Positions 16,661 through 25,954 of a DNA stretch of 32,941 nt are shown one piece after another (position 1 is the stretch's first letter; each line of letters opens with the position of its first letter). This DNA is from Ferruginibacter sp. (GTDB lineage: Bacteria > Bacteroidota > Bacteroidia > Chitinophagales > Chitinophagaceae), in contig JANYFT010000177.1 of the NCBI GenBank assembly GCA_025359625.1, positions 1-32,941 on the forward strand, written 5' to 3'. The notes beneath the pieces were generated by a model, which saw only the letters and a program-made list of their open reading frames with translations, ran no database searches and was not told the DNA's origin. Made by a program: the position numbers and the translations under genes.

Positions 16661-17710
16661 TCAGTTACAGGCAGAAGGAATTTGCCCGTCAATAATTTTT
16701 TTTAATTCCAGGTAAAGGTCTTTTTTCTGTATGCCCAATAAACTTTTTGTAAATAAAATACAGGCATATCCACGGCATTTATCAACGTAAGGCCAGGTGC
16801 CAAATAAGCCGGGGCAGCATATAACAGTACTATTTCCTTTGGCATCTGTTTCCTGAATCCATTCGCCCAATCCATAGTCAAATCCTTCTGCAACTTTTGG
16901 TGTATATTTTTTAGGGACTTTATTTGTTTGTATAGTTTGCATTTGTGCAATGGCAGCTTCACTCAAAATACGTTTACCCATAAACATTCCCTTGTCTAAA
17001 ATCATGGTTAAAAAATTCATGTAATCTGTTGGAGAGCTGGTGGCCCCACCTGATGGGTTTGTGGCATCTTCTTCACCAGTAAAGGTGCTGTTCCTCATGT
17101 TCAACGGTGTAAAAATCCGCTGCTTCATTAACACTTCAAATTTCTTTTTAGTTATCACCTCCAGCACCCGGCCGGCAATGTTTAAACCTATGTTTCCATA
17201 AAAAAATTCGGTACCGGGGTTGGTAGCAATTTCTTTTTTTGCAAAAGAATTTGCTTCATCTTCCAGCGATTCAAATTTTCTTCGTTCTAATAATTTTGCG
17301 CCAATTCTTTGGTTGTCGCTAATGCCGGTAAGGTGCGATAAACAAGTACGGATGGTAATATAAGATTTGCTGTAATTTCCAAATATGGGTAAATAAGTAA
17401 CCACTTTATCATCTAAAGAAAGTTTGCCTTCATCAACAAAAGTCATAACTAAAGCAGCAGTTAACCATTTACTGCAACTGGCTATAGGGGCTTTGGTTTT
17501 TATTTTAAAATCACCCATCTCTTTTTGATAAATCATTTTGCCATCTTTATAAACCAATGCTACCAGGTTGTCGCCTAATTTTTTTTGGTTGGTGGTTAAC
17601 AATTTATCTGCTTCTGTAAAATCGTATTGTGCGTTGCTAATAAGACAAAGTAGCATAAAACACAATACCAGTCTGAATTTTAGACAGTTTAATTTCATTT
17701 TGTATGACAT
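16661..17710 (-). CDS. Class C beta-lactamase-like serine hydrolase
   Basis: A 349-residue exported serine hydrolase of the beta-lactamase class C/penicillin-binding family. The signal peptide is within residues 1-27, ending 'LISNAQ'. The S-x-x-K motif is S78-C79-S80-K81 in 'APIASCSKW', and Y171-G172-N173 is the Y-x-N motif. 'LSLDDKVVTYLPIF' and 'LSHLTGI' are family landmarks. The K-T/S-G motif is not obvious, so it may be an esterase or peptidase rather than a lactamase. ATG 17710 is used, but 17698 is also possible. The gene diverges from clpB. Confidence 0.85.
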   Translation of the reverse strand: MSYKMKLNCLKFRLVLCFMLLCLISNAQYDFTEADKLLTTNQKKLGDNLVALVYKDGKMIYQKEMGDFKIKTKAPIASCSKWLTAALVMTFVDEGKLSLDDKVVTYLPIFGNYSKSYITIRTCLSHLTGISDNQRIGAKLLERRKFESLEDEANSFAKKEIATNPGTEFFYGNIGLNIAGRVLEVITKKKFEVLMKQRIFTPLNMRNSTFTGEEDATNPSGGATSSPTDYMNFLTMILDKGMFMGKRILSEAAIAQMQTIQTNKVPKKYTPKVAEGFDYGLGEWIQETDAKGNSTVICCPGLFGTWPYVDKCRGYACILFTKSLLGIQKKDLYLELKKIIDGQIPSACN

Positions 17711-17912
17711 ATTTTCTTGTACTTTTTTTTGGATAAAAATTTGACTATTGTATAAAGTTATTTGAAATTAAGCAATCAAAAAATCAGTTGAGTAATTTAC
17801 GAATTTGTCTCTTTTGTTATTCTTATATTTTTTATTTCTCTATCAGATAATTTGTAGCACGAATATAGTGGTATCAAAAAAATGGAAACATCAACTAAAT
17901 AATTAAAACAAT

Positions 17913-20549
17913 ATGAACCTTAATAATTTCACCATAAAGGCGCAGGAAGCTATTACACAATCCCAACAACAGGCTTTTAATAATAAAAACCCCAATATAG
18001 AAACAGAGCATTTACTAAAAGCGTTATTAAGTGAAGAGGATTCGCCTATTGATTTTTTGTTGAAGAAAAATAATGTGAATGTGAATTTTGTAGAAACCAA
18101 AATTGACGAAAGCATTAATAAACTTCCAAAAGTGCAGAGCGGAGAGTCAGCACAATCGGTAAGCCGTGACATGAATAGTGTGGTTTTGAGGGCTACTGTC
18201 GCACTAAAAAATTTTGGAGATGAGTTTGTGAGTGTAGAATATTTATTGCTCGCTATTTTACAGGGTAATGATAATAGCGCCAAGTTGCTAAAGGATGCAG
18301 GTTTAACAGAAAAAGGTTTAATTGCCGCTATTAAAGATCTTCGTAAAGGCAGTACTATTTCTTCTCAAACAGACGAAACACAATTTAATGCGCTGAACAA
18401 ATATGCAAAGAATTTAAACGAAATGGCGAGAGCAGGAAAACTGGATCCTGTTATAGGACGGGATGAAGAGATTCGCCGGACATTGCACATTTTGTCAAGA
18501 AGAAGTAAGAACAATCCCATTTTAGTAGGAGAACCAGGTGTTGGTAAAACAGCTATAGCAGAAGGTTTGGCGATGCGGATAGTAAATGGTGATGTGCCCG
18601 AAAATTTAAAATCAAAAATAATTTTTGCCTTGGATATGGGCCAGCTAATTGCCGGTGCCAAGTACAAAGGAGAGTTTGAAGAAAGATTAAAATCGGTGGT
18701 AAAAGAAGTGGCCGGAAGTGATGGGGATATCATTTTATTTATAGATGAAATACATACACTGGTAGGTGCTGGCGGTGGTGATGGTGCAATGGATGCGGCC
18801 AATATTTTAAAACCAGCTTTGGCAAGAGGAGAGTTAAGGGCAGTGGGTGCAACCACTCTAAATGAATACCAGAAATTCTTTGAAAAAGATAAGGCATTGG
18901 AACGTCGTTTTCAAAAAGTAATTATTGATGAACCCAGTGAGGAAGATGCCATTTCTATACTCAGGGGTTTAAAAGACAGGTACGAAAGTTACCATCATGT
19001 GTTGATAAAAGACGAAGCCATTATTGCTGCGGTAGAATTGTCTCATCGTTATATTACAGATCGGTTTTTACCGGATAAGGCTATTGATTTAATTGATGAA
19101 AGTGCCGCCAAGCTTAAGTTAGAGATGAACTCTATGCCGGAAGAGCTGGATAAACTGGAAAGACAGATCCGGCAATTGGAAATTGAGCGGGAAGCAATTA
19201 AGCGGGAAAATGATACGGCTAAATTGAAAGACCTTAATACAGAAATTGGTAACCTGTCGGTACAGCGTGATACCTTTAAAGCAAAATGGCAGCAAGAAAA
19301 AGAAGTGGTGGAAAAAGTTCAGTCTGCAAAAAGTGAAATAGACAATTTAAAAACGGCTGCAGAAAAAGCAGAGAGAGAAGGGGATTATGGGCGTGTTGCA
19401 GAAATAAGATATGGCAAGGTGCAGGAACAGGAAAAAATAATTGAAGAACAAACAAAATTGCTGGATGATATCAGCGAAAAACGTTTGCTGAAAGAAGAAG
19501 TAGATGCGGAAGATATTGCTCAAAGTGTTGCTAAAGCCACTGGCATTCCGGTAATGAAAATGTTGCAAAGTGAAAGAGAAAAATTATTGCACCTGGAAGA
19601 AGAATTACATAAAAGAGTTGTAGGCCAGGATGAAGCCATTGAAGCCGTAAGTGATGCCATCCGCAGAAGCAGGGCCGGTTTGCAAGATCCTAAAAAGCCA
19701 ATTGGTTCGTTTATATTTTTGGGCACCACCGGTGTAGGCAAAACGGAACTGGCAAAAGCATTAGCCAATTATTTGTTTGATGATGATAGTATGATGACGA
19801 GAATTGATATGAGCGAATACCAGGAAAAACATTCTGTGAGCAGGTTGGTGGGTGCACCTCCTGGCTATGTTGGTTATGATGAAGGAGGCCAGCTTACAGA
19901 AGCCGTTAGGCGTAAACCTTATAGTGTTGTCTTATTAGATGAAATTGAAAAAGCGCATCCCGATGTGTACAATGTTTTACTACAGGTATTGGATGATGGC
20001 AGGTTAACAGATAATAAAGGAAGGGTAGTTAATTTTAAAAATACTATAATCATTATGACCAGCAACATGGGAAGCCATATTATACAGGAAAATTTTGAAA
20101 AGGTTAATGATAACAATAAAAATGAAGTTGTTGAAAGCACCAAGGCCGAGGTTATAAGTTTATTACGCCAAACCATTCGTCCTGAGTTCTTAAACAGGAT
20201 TGACGAAGTGATCATGTTTCAGCCATTAATGAAAAAAGAGATAAAAGGTATCATTGGCATACAATTGGCTAATCTAAAAGAACTTGTTGCTAAAAGCAGT
20301 ATTCAACTAGAATTTAGTGAATATGCTATAGATTACCTCGCCGAAAACGGATATGACCCTCAATTTGGGGCAAGGCCTTTAAAAAGGTTGATTCAAAAAG
20401 AAATAATTAACCCGCTCAGCAAACACATATTAGCCGGGGATATTGATAAATCAAAGCCAGTTTTGATAGATGTTTTTGATGGAGTTGTAGTATTTAGAAA
20501 TGAAGCTATTAAGGAAAGGAAAGAGGAGAAAGCTCCAAAGGTTAGTTAA
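17913..20549 (+). CDS. clpB: ATP-dependent chaperone ClpB
   Basis: An 878-residue Hsp100 disaggregase. The N-terminal Clp repeat domain spans about 1-145. The first AAA domain has Walker A GEPGVGKT at 206-213 and Walker B 'ILFIDE' at 274-279. The middle coiled coil at about 405-525 ('ELDKLERQIRQLEIEREAIK') is diagnostic of ClpB rather than ClpA/C. The second Walker A is GTTGVGKT at 604-611, followed by 'VVLLDEIEKAHPDVYNVLLQ'. It rescues aggregated protein together with DnaK. No CIRCE-like inverted repeat is visible in the 200-base upstream gap. Confidence 0.98.
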   Translation: MNLNNFTIKAQEAITQSQQQAFNNKNPNIETEHLLKALLSEEDSPIDFLLKKNNVNVNFVETKIDESINKLPKVQSGESAQSVSRDMNSVVLRATVALKNFGDEFVSVEYLLLAILQGNDNSAKLLKDAGLTEKGLIAAIKDLRKGSTISSQTDETQFNALNKYAKNLNEMARAGKLDPVIGRDEEIRRTLHILSRRSKNNPILVGEPGVGKTAIAEGLAMRIVNGDVPENLKSKIIFALDMGQLIAGAKYKGEFEERLKSVVKEVAGSDGDIILFIDEIHTLVGAGGGDGAMDAANILKPALARGELRAVGATTLNEYQKFFEKDKALERRFQKVIIDEPSEEDAISILRGLKDRYESYHHVLIKDEAIIAAVELSHRYITDRFLPDKAIDLIDESAAKLKLEMNSMPEELDKLERQIRQLEIEREAIKRENDTAKLKDLNTEIGNLSVQRDTFKAKWQQEKEVVEKVQSAKSEIDNLKTAAEKAEREGDYGRVAEIRYGKVQEQEKIIEEQTKLLDDISEKRLLKEEVDAEDIAQSVAKATGIPVMKMLQSEREKLLHLEEELHKRVVGQDEAIEAVSDAIRRSRAGLQDPKKPIGSFIFLGTTGVGKTELAKALANYLFDDDSMMTRIDMSEYQEKHSVSRLVGAPPGYVGYDEGGQLTEAVRRKPYSVVLLDEIEKAHPDVYNVLLQVLDDGRLTDNKGRVVNFKNTIIIMTSNMGSHIIQENFEKVNDNNKNEVVESTKAEVISLLRQTIRPEFLNRIDEVIMFQPLMKKEIKGIIGIQLANLKELVAKSSIQLEFSEYAIDYLAENGYDPQFGARPLKRLIQKEIINPLSKHILAGDIDKSKPVLIDVFDGVVVFRNEAIKERKEEKAPKVS

Positions 20550-20802
20550 TTTGAAGTTATTTAATTTTTTAAAAAAAAATTAAGTAATTGGTTTTCAGCG
20601 TTGTGGATAATCTGTTAGCGAAAAATTCTTAAATGGTAAGTGAAAAAAGCATAAAAATATTACCTTCAACGGATTCCCAATGTTTTTGATTGCATATAGT
20701 AAAAATAATTACAACAATTGCTATCAGAAATTGTTATTAACACAAGTCATAGGCTAACAAAGCAATTGGGGTTATGGCATACAAATAAATATATTATATA
20801 TT

Positions 20803-21372
20803 ATGGCATTTAAAAAAGAGGTTGTTGAAATTATTGAACCAAGAGATGTATTTGTCGGAGATATCAACGCTCCGGTAACATTAGAAGAATTTGGAGAATA
20901 TGAAAGCGAAGTGTGTGCAAAAGCTAACGAAGTAGTAAAACAATTGTTAGAAGAATATGATGGGAAGGTGCGTTTTAATTTTCGTCATTTTCCGATGACG
21001 AACATTCACCAGCGTAGTTTAAAAGCAGGCGAAGCTGCAGTGGCTACTGCACAGGATGGCAAATTCTGGGAAATGCACAATATACTTTTTGCCAATCGCA
21101 GAAATCTTGGTACAACCAGTTTAAAGTTGCATAGCAGGGAAGCAGGTGTTCAAAACAAGCGTTTTTTGGACGAACTTGTAAATGCAACTTACGGATGGCA
21201 GGTACAGGGAGATATGCGGGAAGGCATAAACCGAGGCGTAAAAGATGTTCCAACGTTTTTTATAAACGGAGAACGGTTTACCGGCAAAGTAACTTATGAT
21301 GAATTAAGTAAAGCTGTAGAAGATGCTTTAAAAAAGGTGAAGAAAAAAGTTCCGGCAAAAGTAAAAGCATAA
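20803..21372 (+). CDS. Cytosolic DsbA-like thioredoxin-fold protein with a single cysteine
   Basis: A 189-residue protein of the DsbA family without a signal peptide, so likely cytosolic. 'GDINAPVTLEEFGEYESEVC', 'GKVRFNFRHFPM', 'GKFWEMHNILF' and the cis-proline 'VKDVPTFFINGERFTG' (P150) all match the family. In place of the usual C-x-x-C it has S35-E-V-C38, and C38 is the only cysteine in the protein. It cannot form the normal active-site disulfide. It may be a monothiol oxidoreductase, a glutathione-linked enzyme, or a binding protein. A terminator follows directly. Confidence 0.87.
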   Translation: MAFKKEVVEIIEPRDVFVGDINAPVTLEEFGEYESEVCAKANEVVKQLLEEYDGKVRFNFRHFPMTNIHQRSLKAGEAAVATAQDGKFWEMHNILFANRRNLGTTSLKLHSREAGVQNKRFLDELVNATYGWQVQGDMREGINRGVKDVPTFFINGERFTGKVTYDELSKAVEDALKKVKKKVPAKVKA

Positions 21373-21374
21373 AT

Positions 21375-21407
21375 AAAAAGCCCCAATAAAATTTATTGGG
21401 GCTTTTT
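21375..21407. terminator. Bidirectional intrinsic terminator
   Basis: AAAAAGCCCCAATAAA (21375-21390) pairs perfectly with TTTATTGGGGCTTTTT (21392-21407). The GC core is flanked by A and T tracts on both sides, so it works in both directions. It lies between the convergent DsbA-like gene and the amidoligase cluster. Confidence 0.93.
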
Positions 21408-21422
21408 ATATAACAGTAAATC

Positions 21423-22415
21423 CTATTTTACAGATCCAGTACCAATTACTAAGTGTTCTAAATTCTGTTCATCAAAATATAATTTACAGGTAGCTGCGGC
21501 CTGGTTAAGCAATAGTTCCAGCGTTGGTTGTTTGGTACCCAATAACTGGTAAGCTTTTTTGCAGGTTGCTGCGTCTGCCAGGTTCGTGGTTTGTTGAAGT
21601 GCTTCTTTAACAGCAATTACATACAAGCCTTTGTCTTTTATCTTTCCCAGTTCTGCAATCATCCAGCTAAGGGCATAAAAATAATGCTGTTCAAGCAACA
21701 AAAAATAAGTAGCATCACCTGCATCTGGCATTTTGTTAAAGGCAGAAGTAGTTATTTCTTTTGTTAGATATTTTACCAAATATTTTGGAACGGTTTTATT
21801 TTTGCTTAGTTGAATGCTGCCCTGTATTGCCTGTGGGTAGATGCTTAACCAGCGAAGCTTGCGCCTAAGTTCATGCACATCTGCTTCTATGTTTTTAAAA
21901 TTGCATTTATCTGTATGCACAAATTCAGTGATATCTAAAATTGCTTCCCCATAAAATTCATTGATCGCTTTTATTTCATCCTCTTCTTTTAGCCAATCTG
22001 CTTCAGCTAATTTTTTTTGTATTTTTTTAATACGGCCGTTATCTGCTGAAAGCCATTCTTGCTCAACCAAAATCTCATTAAGACTCTGTATTTTTTCTCT
22101 TGTTTGTGCCTGTAAATAATTGGTAACTGTGGACGGTATTTTTTTATTGGCGCTGATACCTTTTGCAATGTTATCATAATAATCAATGGCGCCTAATGTA
22201 TCTTCCAATAATTTAAACTGTTCTTTCAATTTGGTAAATTTCTTTTTATTATGAATTTGGGTGTACATTTTTGCCAGGCTTTCCAGCATAAATAAAGGTG
22301 TACGGCCATCATTATTATAGAGCCATAATGCAGGGTTTTTTTGTTTAGATGCTTTGTTAAATAGTAGTTGTAATTTGTTTAAATAGTAATCAAATCTTGC
22401 TAGTCCTTTTATCAT
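21423..22415 (-). CDS. CHAD-like helical protein, last gene of the amidoligase cluster
   Basis: A 330-residue, largely helical, cytosolic protein without an assigned name. Two parts resemble CHAD-domain repeats: 'EQFKLLEDTLGAIDYYDN' (about 65-82) resembles the 'L.d.LG..rD' segment, and 'DVHELRRKLRWLSIYPQAI' (179-197) resembles the 'vH..RkalKrLRy' segment with its basic residues. CHAD proteins bind inorganic polyphosphate. The match is by eye and could be wrong. It starts 57 bases after the second ATP-grasp gene, so it belongs to the same transcript, and ends just before the shared terminator. Confidence 0.6.
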   Translation of the reverse strand: MIKGLARFDYYLNKLQLLFNKASKQKNPALWLYNNDGRTPLFMLESLAKMYTQIHNKKKFTKLKEQFKLLEDTLGAIDYYDNIAKGISANKKIPSTVTNYLQAQTREKIQSLNEILVEQEWLSADNGRIKKIQKKLAEADWLKEEDEIKAINEFYGEAILDITEFVHTDKCNFKNIEADVHELRRKLRWLSIYPQAIQGSIQLSKNKTVPKYLVKYLTKEITTSAFNKMPDAGDATYFLLLEQHYFYALSWMIAELGKIKDKGLYVIAVKEALQQTTNLADAATCKKAYQLLGTKQPTLELLLNQAAATCKLYFDEQNLEHLVIGTGSVK

Positions 22416-22472
22416 CTTTACAGTTTTTATCAGTTAATAATAAAGTTTTAAAGTTATAAGTGTGATTAATTT

Positions 22473-23663
22473 TTACCGCTCAAAGAAAGCCACGCTACTT
22501 CCAACCCAGTCTTTATCTTTGTTATAACGGGTACCAATCATCTTACCTTTACTTAGTCTAGCTAAATTATGTACAGCCATTGGTCTTGCCCATTCTTTTT
22601 TCCAAAAATAAAATAGCCTGATTTCCGCTTTTGCAGGCATGTTGGGGGTTTCAATCACATCTGCATATTTCACCTTTCGCTGCAATATCCAGTTTTCGGG
22701 ATCTGTTACTTTGTCAATATCTTCTTTGGTAACATCAATAATTACGCCCATGCCCGCAAAGGAAAACAAAGGCTTTAATACATAATTTTCAAGATCGGCA
22801 GGTATTTCCTTTAGCTCGTTTAAATAAAAGGTTGGAGGCACATAAGGATTATCTATCAGTGGTAAAGTATATTTACTGATGCGGTAAAACCAGTTGGGAT
22901 GTGGTCTCCATTCTACTTCCCAGGGATGTGTAATGTCGATGATATCCCCTAGGTTTTTTTGTTGATGCAGGTCATCAAAAATAAGCCGGTTATAAATTCT
23001 TTTTACCTGTATTTTTTTTCCATCTTTTTCATAAAATAATTGATTCCCTTCACCAATCAATTTGGTAAGACAAACAGTTTTTATGCCCAGCACATCTTCG
23101 GTACAATAAAAATCAACCCTTGTTTTTTGTTGCTCCGGATAAATTTCCAAAAGGATAACATTTTCCGTATCACAATCTCCTGCAATGATCTCTTTTAATA
23201 ATTGCAGGTAAGAAGCTTCTGTGTAACCATTTAAATAGGCATCATAAGTGGATGGTACGTTAGCATACACTTTTGTAATGGCTGTATGAAATGCCTGAAA
23301 TGCAAATAGGGTAGGGAATCCCTGCATTTCAATAAGTTGCGGTTCCAGCGTGCCGTTGCTATTTTCGCAGATACCAAAATCAAAAGCAATAAATTCTGCA
23401 TGATCATTTTCATTGGCTACAATAATGTCTTTTGGGATGGCTTTTTCGGTAAGTGCTTTAAAATTAGGGTCAACTATTATATCAATAATATCTTCGCAGG
23501 CATCCAGCATTTTTTGGGTAAAATCTTTGGGAATAAAGATTGGGGTTTCAGCATTTCTAAATTCCAGGGTTCCGGGATGGAGGTTTTCCAATTCCTGTAT
23601 GTAAAGAGCATATTTTTTTTCCGTAAAATTGTTGTTAAACGTACGTCTTAATTCTTTCTGCAT
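22473..23663 (-). CDS. Divergent ATP-grasp-like ligase
   Basis: A 396-residue cytosolic protein that looks like a divergent ATP-grasp enzyme of the glutathionylspermidine-synthase/circularly permuted type. Supporting segments are 'VKRIYNRLIFDDL' (220-232), 'NYVLKPLFSFAGMGVIIDV' (293-311, the ATP-binding lysine and glycine loop), 'WILQRKVKYADVIETP' (325-340) and 'AEIRLFYFW' (346-354). These enzymes join a carboxylate to an amine through an acyl phosphate. The substrate is unknown. It follows the amidotransferase gene after an 83-base gap holding a palindrome. The assignment is from motif order only. Confidence 0.7.
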   Translation of the reverse strand: MQKELRRTFNNNFTEKKYALYIQELENLHPGTLEFRNAETPIFIPKDFTQKMLDACEDIIDIIVDPNFKALTEKAIPKDIIVANENDHAEFIAFDFGICENSNGTLEPQLIEMQGFPTLFAFQAFHTAITKVYANVPSTYDAYLNGYTEASYLQLLKEIIAGDCDTENVILLEIYPEQQKTRVDFYCTEDVLGIKTVCLTKLIGEGNQLFYEKDGKKIQVKRIYNRLIFDDLHQQKNLGDIIDITHPWEVEWRPHPNWFYRISKYTLPLIDNPYVPPTFYLNELKEIPADLENYVLKPLFSFAGMGVIIDVTKEDIDKVTDPENWILQRKVKYADVIETPNMPAKAEIRLFYFWKKEWARPMAVHNLARLSKGKMIGTRYNKDKDWVGSSVAFFER

Positions 23664-23682
23664 ACTAATTGTGATTGATAAT

Positions 23683-23712
23683 ATTATTATGATTAAAAAT
23701 AATCATAATAAT
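23683..23712. promoter_or_regulatory. Perfect 13-bp palindrome in the leader of the second ATP-grasp gene
   Basis: ATTATTATGATTA (23683-23695), AAAA, TAATCATAATAAT (23700-23712) is a perfect inverted repeat ending about 20 bases before ATG 23663. It could be an operator, an mRNA hairpin masking the start, or a processing site. No T run follows, so it is not a standard terminator. Confidence 0.6.
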
Positions 23713-23746
23713 CGTACCATACTATCAACAAAAAGTAATTGTACTG

Positions 23747-24583
23747 CTAAGTTTGTAAACTTTGTACTGCTGTCTGCAAAAAATTTGGCAGAACATGCTC
23801 GTAAGTAAATATTATTTTATCAGGGTCATTTAACTGTTCAATCATACTGGTCCATTTTTCTTTGCCGTAATTTTCAATCACAGTTTTCTTTTTTTCTGTT
23901 GTTTGAAGGTACATACTCATACCAACTGCGTCAGCTTCGGGATGAAACTGTGTACCAATCATGTACTCATTAAAACGCACCGCCATAATTGCTCTTTCCA
24001 ACTGAATATGTGGCCGTTCTTTTTCTATAGCTAAAATGGTAGCACCCATTTCAAGTAAATTATTATGCCTGGGTTCAACAACCTGGTAGTCCCTGCTATC
24101 TACTGCATAAAATGGATCTTTCATTTCCTCAAATACAATTTCTTCTTTTCCATCTTTTAAAAGGTGAACAGGAAAAACGCCAAACGATGTGCTTTTGCGT
24201 TGACATACGCTTCCAATATTATAATGCCTGCAGGCTAATTGAAAAGAGTGGCAGATAAAGAATACATATTTTTTTTGAACATTGCCTTCGCTGTTATTCC
24301 ATTTTTCTATTTTATGCAACCACTTGAAATATACTTTTTCCCATTCGCTGCCTTCACTATCTAAAGGGCTGCCCGGGCCACCGCTTGAAATAAAAATATC
24401 ATACGAAAGATCGGGTACTTCTTTTTTTTGCCGTACATCAAATTCATCCCAGGTGATGTCTAAGTTGTTACCATCACCAAACTGGTTTAATATTTCCCTG
24501 ATGCACCGCATTCCCTGGTTTGCCACACCTTCGTACAAATCAAGGATGGCTATCCGGAATTTCTTTTTTTCTAATAAGGACAT
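23747..24583 (-). CDS. Class I glutamine amidotransferase-like protein
   Basis: A 278-residue protein with the class I (Triad) glutamine amidotransferase fold. The oxyanion strand is 'ISSGGPGSPLD' (65-75), the nucleophile is C111 in 'FICHSFQLA', and His214 with Glu216 in 'GTQFHPEAD' completes the triad. It normally hydrolyses glutamine and passes ammonia to a synthase. No synthase domain is fused. Between the GCS2-type ligase and an ATP-grasp gene, it may feed ammonia to one of them, or act as a gamma-glutamyl peptide hydrolase, which shares the fold. Confidence 0.88.
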   Translation of the reverse strand: MSLLEKKKFRIAILDLYEGVANQGMRCIREILNQFGDGNNLDITWDEFDVRQKKEVPDLSYDIFISSGGPGSPLDSEGSEWEKVYFKWLHKIEKWNNSEGNVQKKYVFFICHSFQLACRHYNIGSVCQRKSTSFGVFPVHLLKDGKEEIVFEEMKDPFYAVDSRDYQVVEPRHNNLLEMGATILAIEKERPHIQLERAIMAVRFNEYMIGTQFHPEADAVGMSMYLQTTEKKKTVIENYGKEKWTSMIEQLNDPDKIIFTYEHVLPNFLQTAVQSLQT

Positions 24584-24839
24584 GAAGCAAAAATAATAAT
24601 TTTAATTCAGATAGATTTTGTGAGGGTAAAATTGGATATGATATGGCTATAAATTTAAAAAAATATTTCGTTTTTTAAGTTGAATGCGCCTTCATATACG
24701 TTTCCATAAAAGTTGCCATGAAAATATATAGTACAAGAGTGCGATCCGCCGCGGCAGACAAGTTGCCAATGAAGCGTTATTGAAAAATTGAAGTTCGGGC
24801 AATAATAAAAATTTAGGATCAAATTATTATATCCTGAAT

Positions 24840-25952
24840 TTATATGCCCGCTAAAAAATTACCCTGTATATAATCTACCACATCAACAAGGCTATTGGTT
24901 TGTTCAAATACCTTCAATTGTCTGTCGGCACCGGTGCCCTGCTCCAGCATATTGTGTACATAATTAACGGCATGGCGGCTGCCCAGTTGCGGCACCACAT
25001 CGTCAATAAAATCTAGTAGCTCATAAATTAATACCCTGGTGTTAACCTCGGTTTCTTTACCAAAGTCAATCATGCTGCCATCAATGCCATAACGGCTGGC
25101 ACGCCATTTATTTTCGTTTATTAGTGCCCGTGAGTAGGTCATAAAATTCAGGTTTTGGCTACGTAATTTATATAGCTTTGCACACAATCCCTGAAAAAGT
25201 GCCGCAATAGCAATGGTTTCCTGCACGGTCATGGGTATATCGCAAATACGAAACTCTACTGTATTAAAAAAAGGATGTACCCGAAGGTCCCACCAGATTT
25301 TTTTTGCATTGTCTATGCAATTTGTTTTTACCAGCAGCTTTATATAATTCTCATACGCTTCTATACTTTCAAAATAATCGGGTATGCCGGTACGGGGAAA
25401 TTTATCAAATACTTTTGTGCGAAAAGATTTATACCCGGTTTTTCTACCTTCCCAAAAAGGGGAGTTGGTGCTGAGTGCATAAATATGTGGTAAAAAGTAT
25501 CGGGCTGAGTTGGCAATATGAATGGCCATCTCTCTGTTTTCCATGCCCACATGCACATGTAGCCCAAAAATAAGATTGCTCCTTGCAGCTTCCTGTAATT
25601 CGTTTACAATTTCGTTATAGCGTGCATGGTCGGTTATTAATTGGCTTTCCCAATGGCTAAAGGGATGGGTACCCGAAGCGCCTAATTTTAAACCCAAACT
25701 TTCGCCGATACCGCTGATCGTTTTACGTAGGGTAGAAACATCTATAAACGCTTCATCAATATCCTGGCAAATATCTGTGCCAACTTCTACAACTGCCTGG
25801 TGCATTTCTGCCTTAACTTTGTCTTTAATTAATTTCTGGCCTTCCTGAACAATTTTTTGTTCATGGCTTTTCAATTCCCTTGTTACAGGATCAATTACCA
25901 TGTATTCTTCTTCTACACCAATTGTAAAACCTTTGTATGATATGTTAGCCAT
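24840..25952 (-). CDS. Carboxylate-amine ligase, GCS2/YbdK family
   Basis: A 370-residue GCS2 (glutamate-cysteine ligase 2, YbdK) family enzyme. 'FTIGVEEEYMVIDPVTREL' (9-27) holds the family's acidic cluster, 'MHQAVVEVGTDIC' (50-62) and 'LIFGLHVHVGMENREMAI' follow, then 'SNSPFWEGRKTGYKSFR' and 'HPFFNTVEFRICDIPMTV'. YbdK has weak gamma-glutamyl-cysteine ligase activity and the natural substrates of many members are unknown. No glutathione synthetase is adjacent, but a RimK-like ATP-grasp gene is directly upstream. The start codon sits next to an AT-rich repeat tract. Confidence 0.92.
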   Translation of the reverse strand: MANISYKGFTIGVEEEYMVIDPVTRELKSHEQKIVQEGQKLIKDKVKAEMHQAVVEVGTDICQDIDEAFIDVSTLRKTISGIGESLGLKLGASGTHPFSHWESQLITDHARYNEIVNELQEAARSNLIFGLHVHVGMENREMAIHIANSARYFLPHIYALSTNSPFWEGRKTGYKSFRTKVFDKFPRTGIPDYFESIEAYENYIKLLVKTNCIDNAKKIWWDLRVHPFFNTVEFRICDIPMTVQETIAIAALFQGLCAKLYKLRSQNLNFMTYSRALINENKWRASRYGIDGSMIDFGKETEVNTRVLIYELLDFIDDVVPQLGSRHAVNYVHNMLEQGTGADRQLKVFEQTNSLVDVVDYIQGNFLAGI

Positions 25953-25954
25953 GT

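Noticed and set aside
17711-17912. CIRCE-like or heat-shock operator before clpB
   Set aside because: I looked for an inverted repeat of the CIRCE type and found none. GATAATTTG near 17845 has one base too few for TAnnTTTG.
20550-20802. Terminator after clpB
   Set aside because: Only an A/T-run near 20560-20590 that can fold weakly, without GC stem. Not enough to call.
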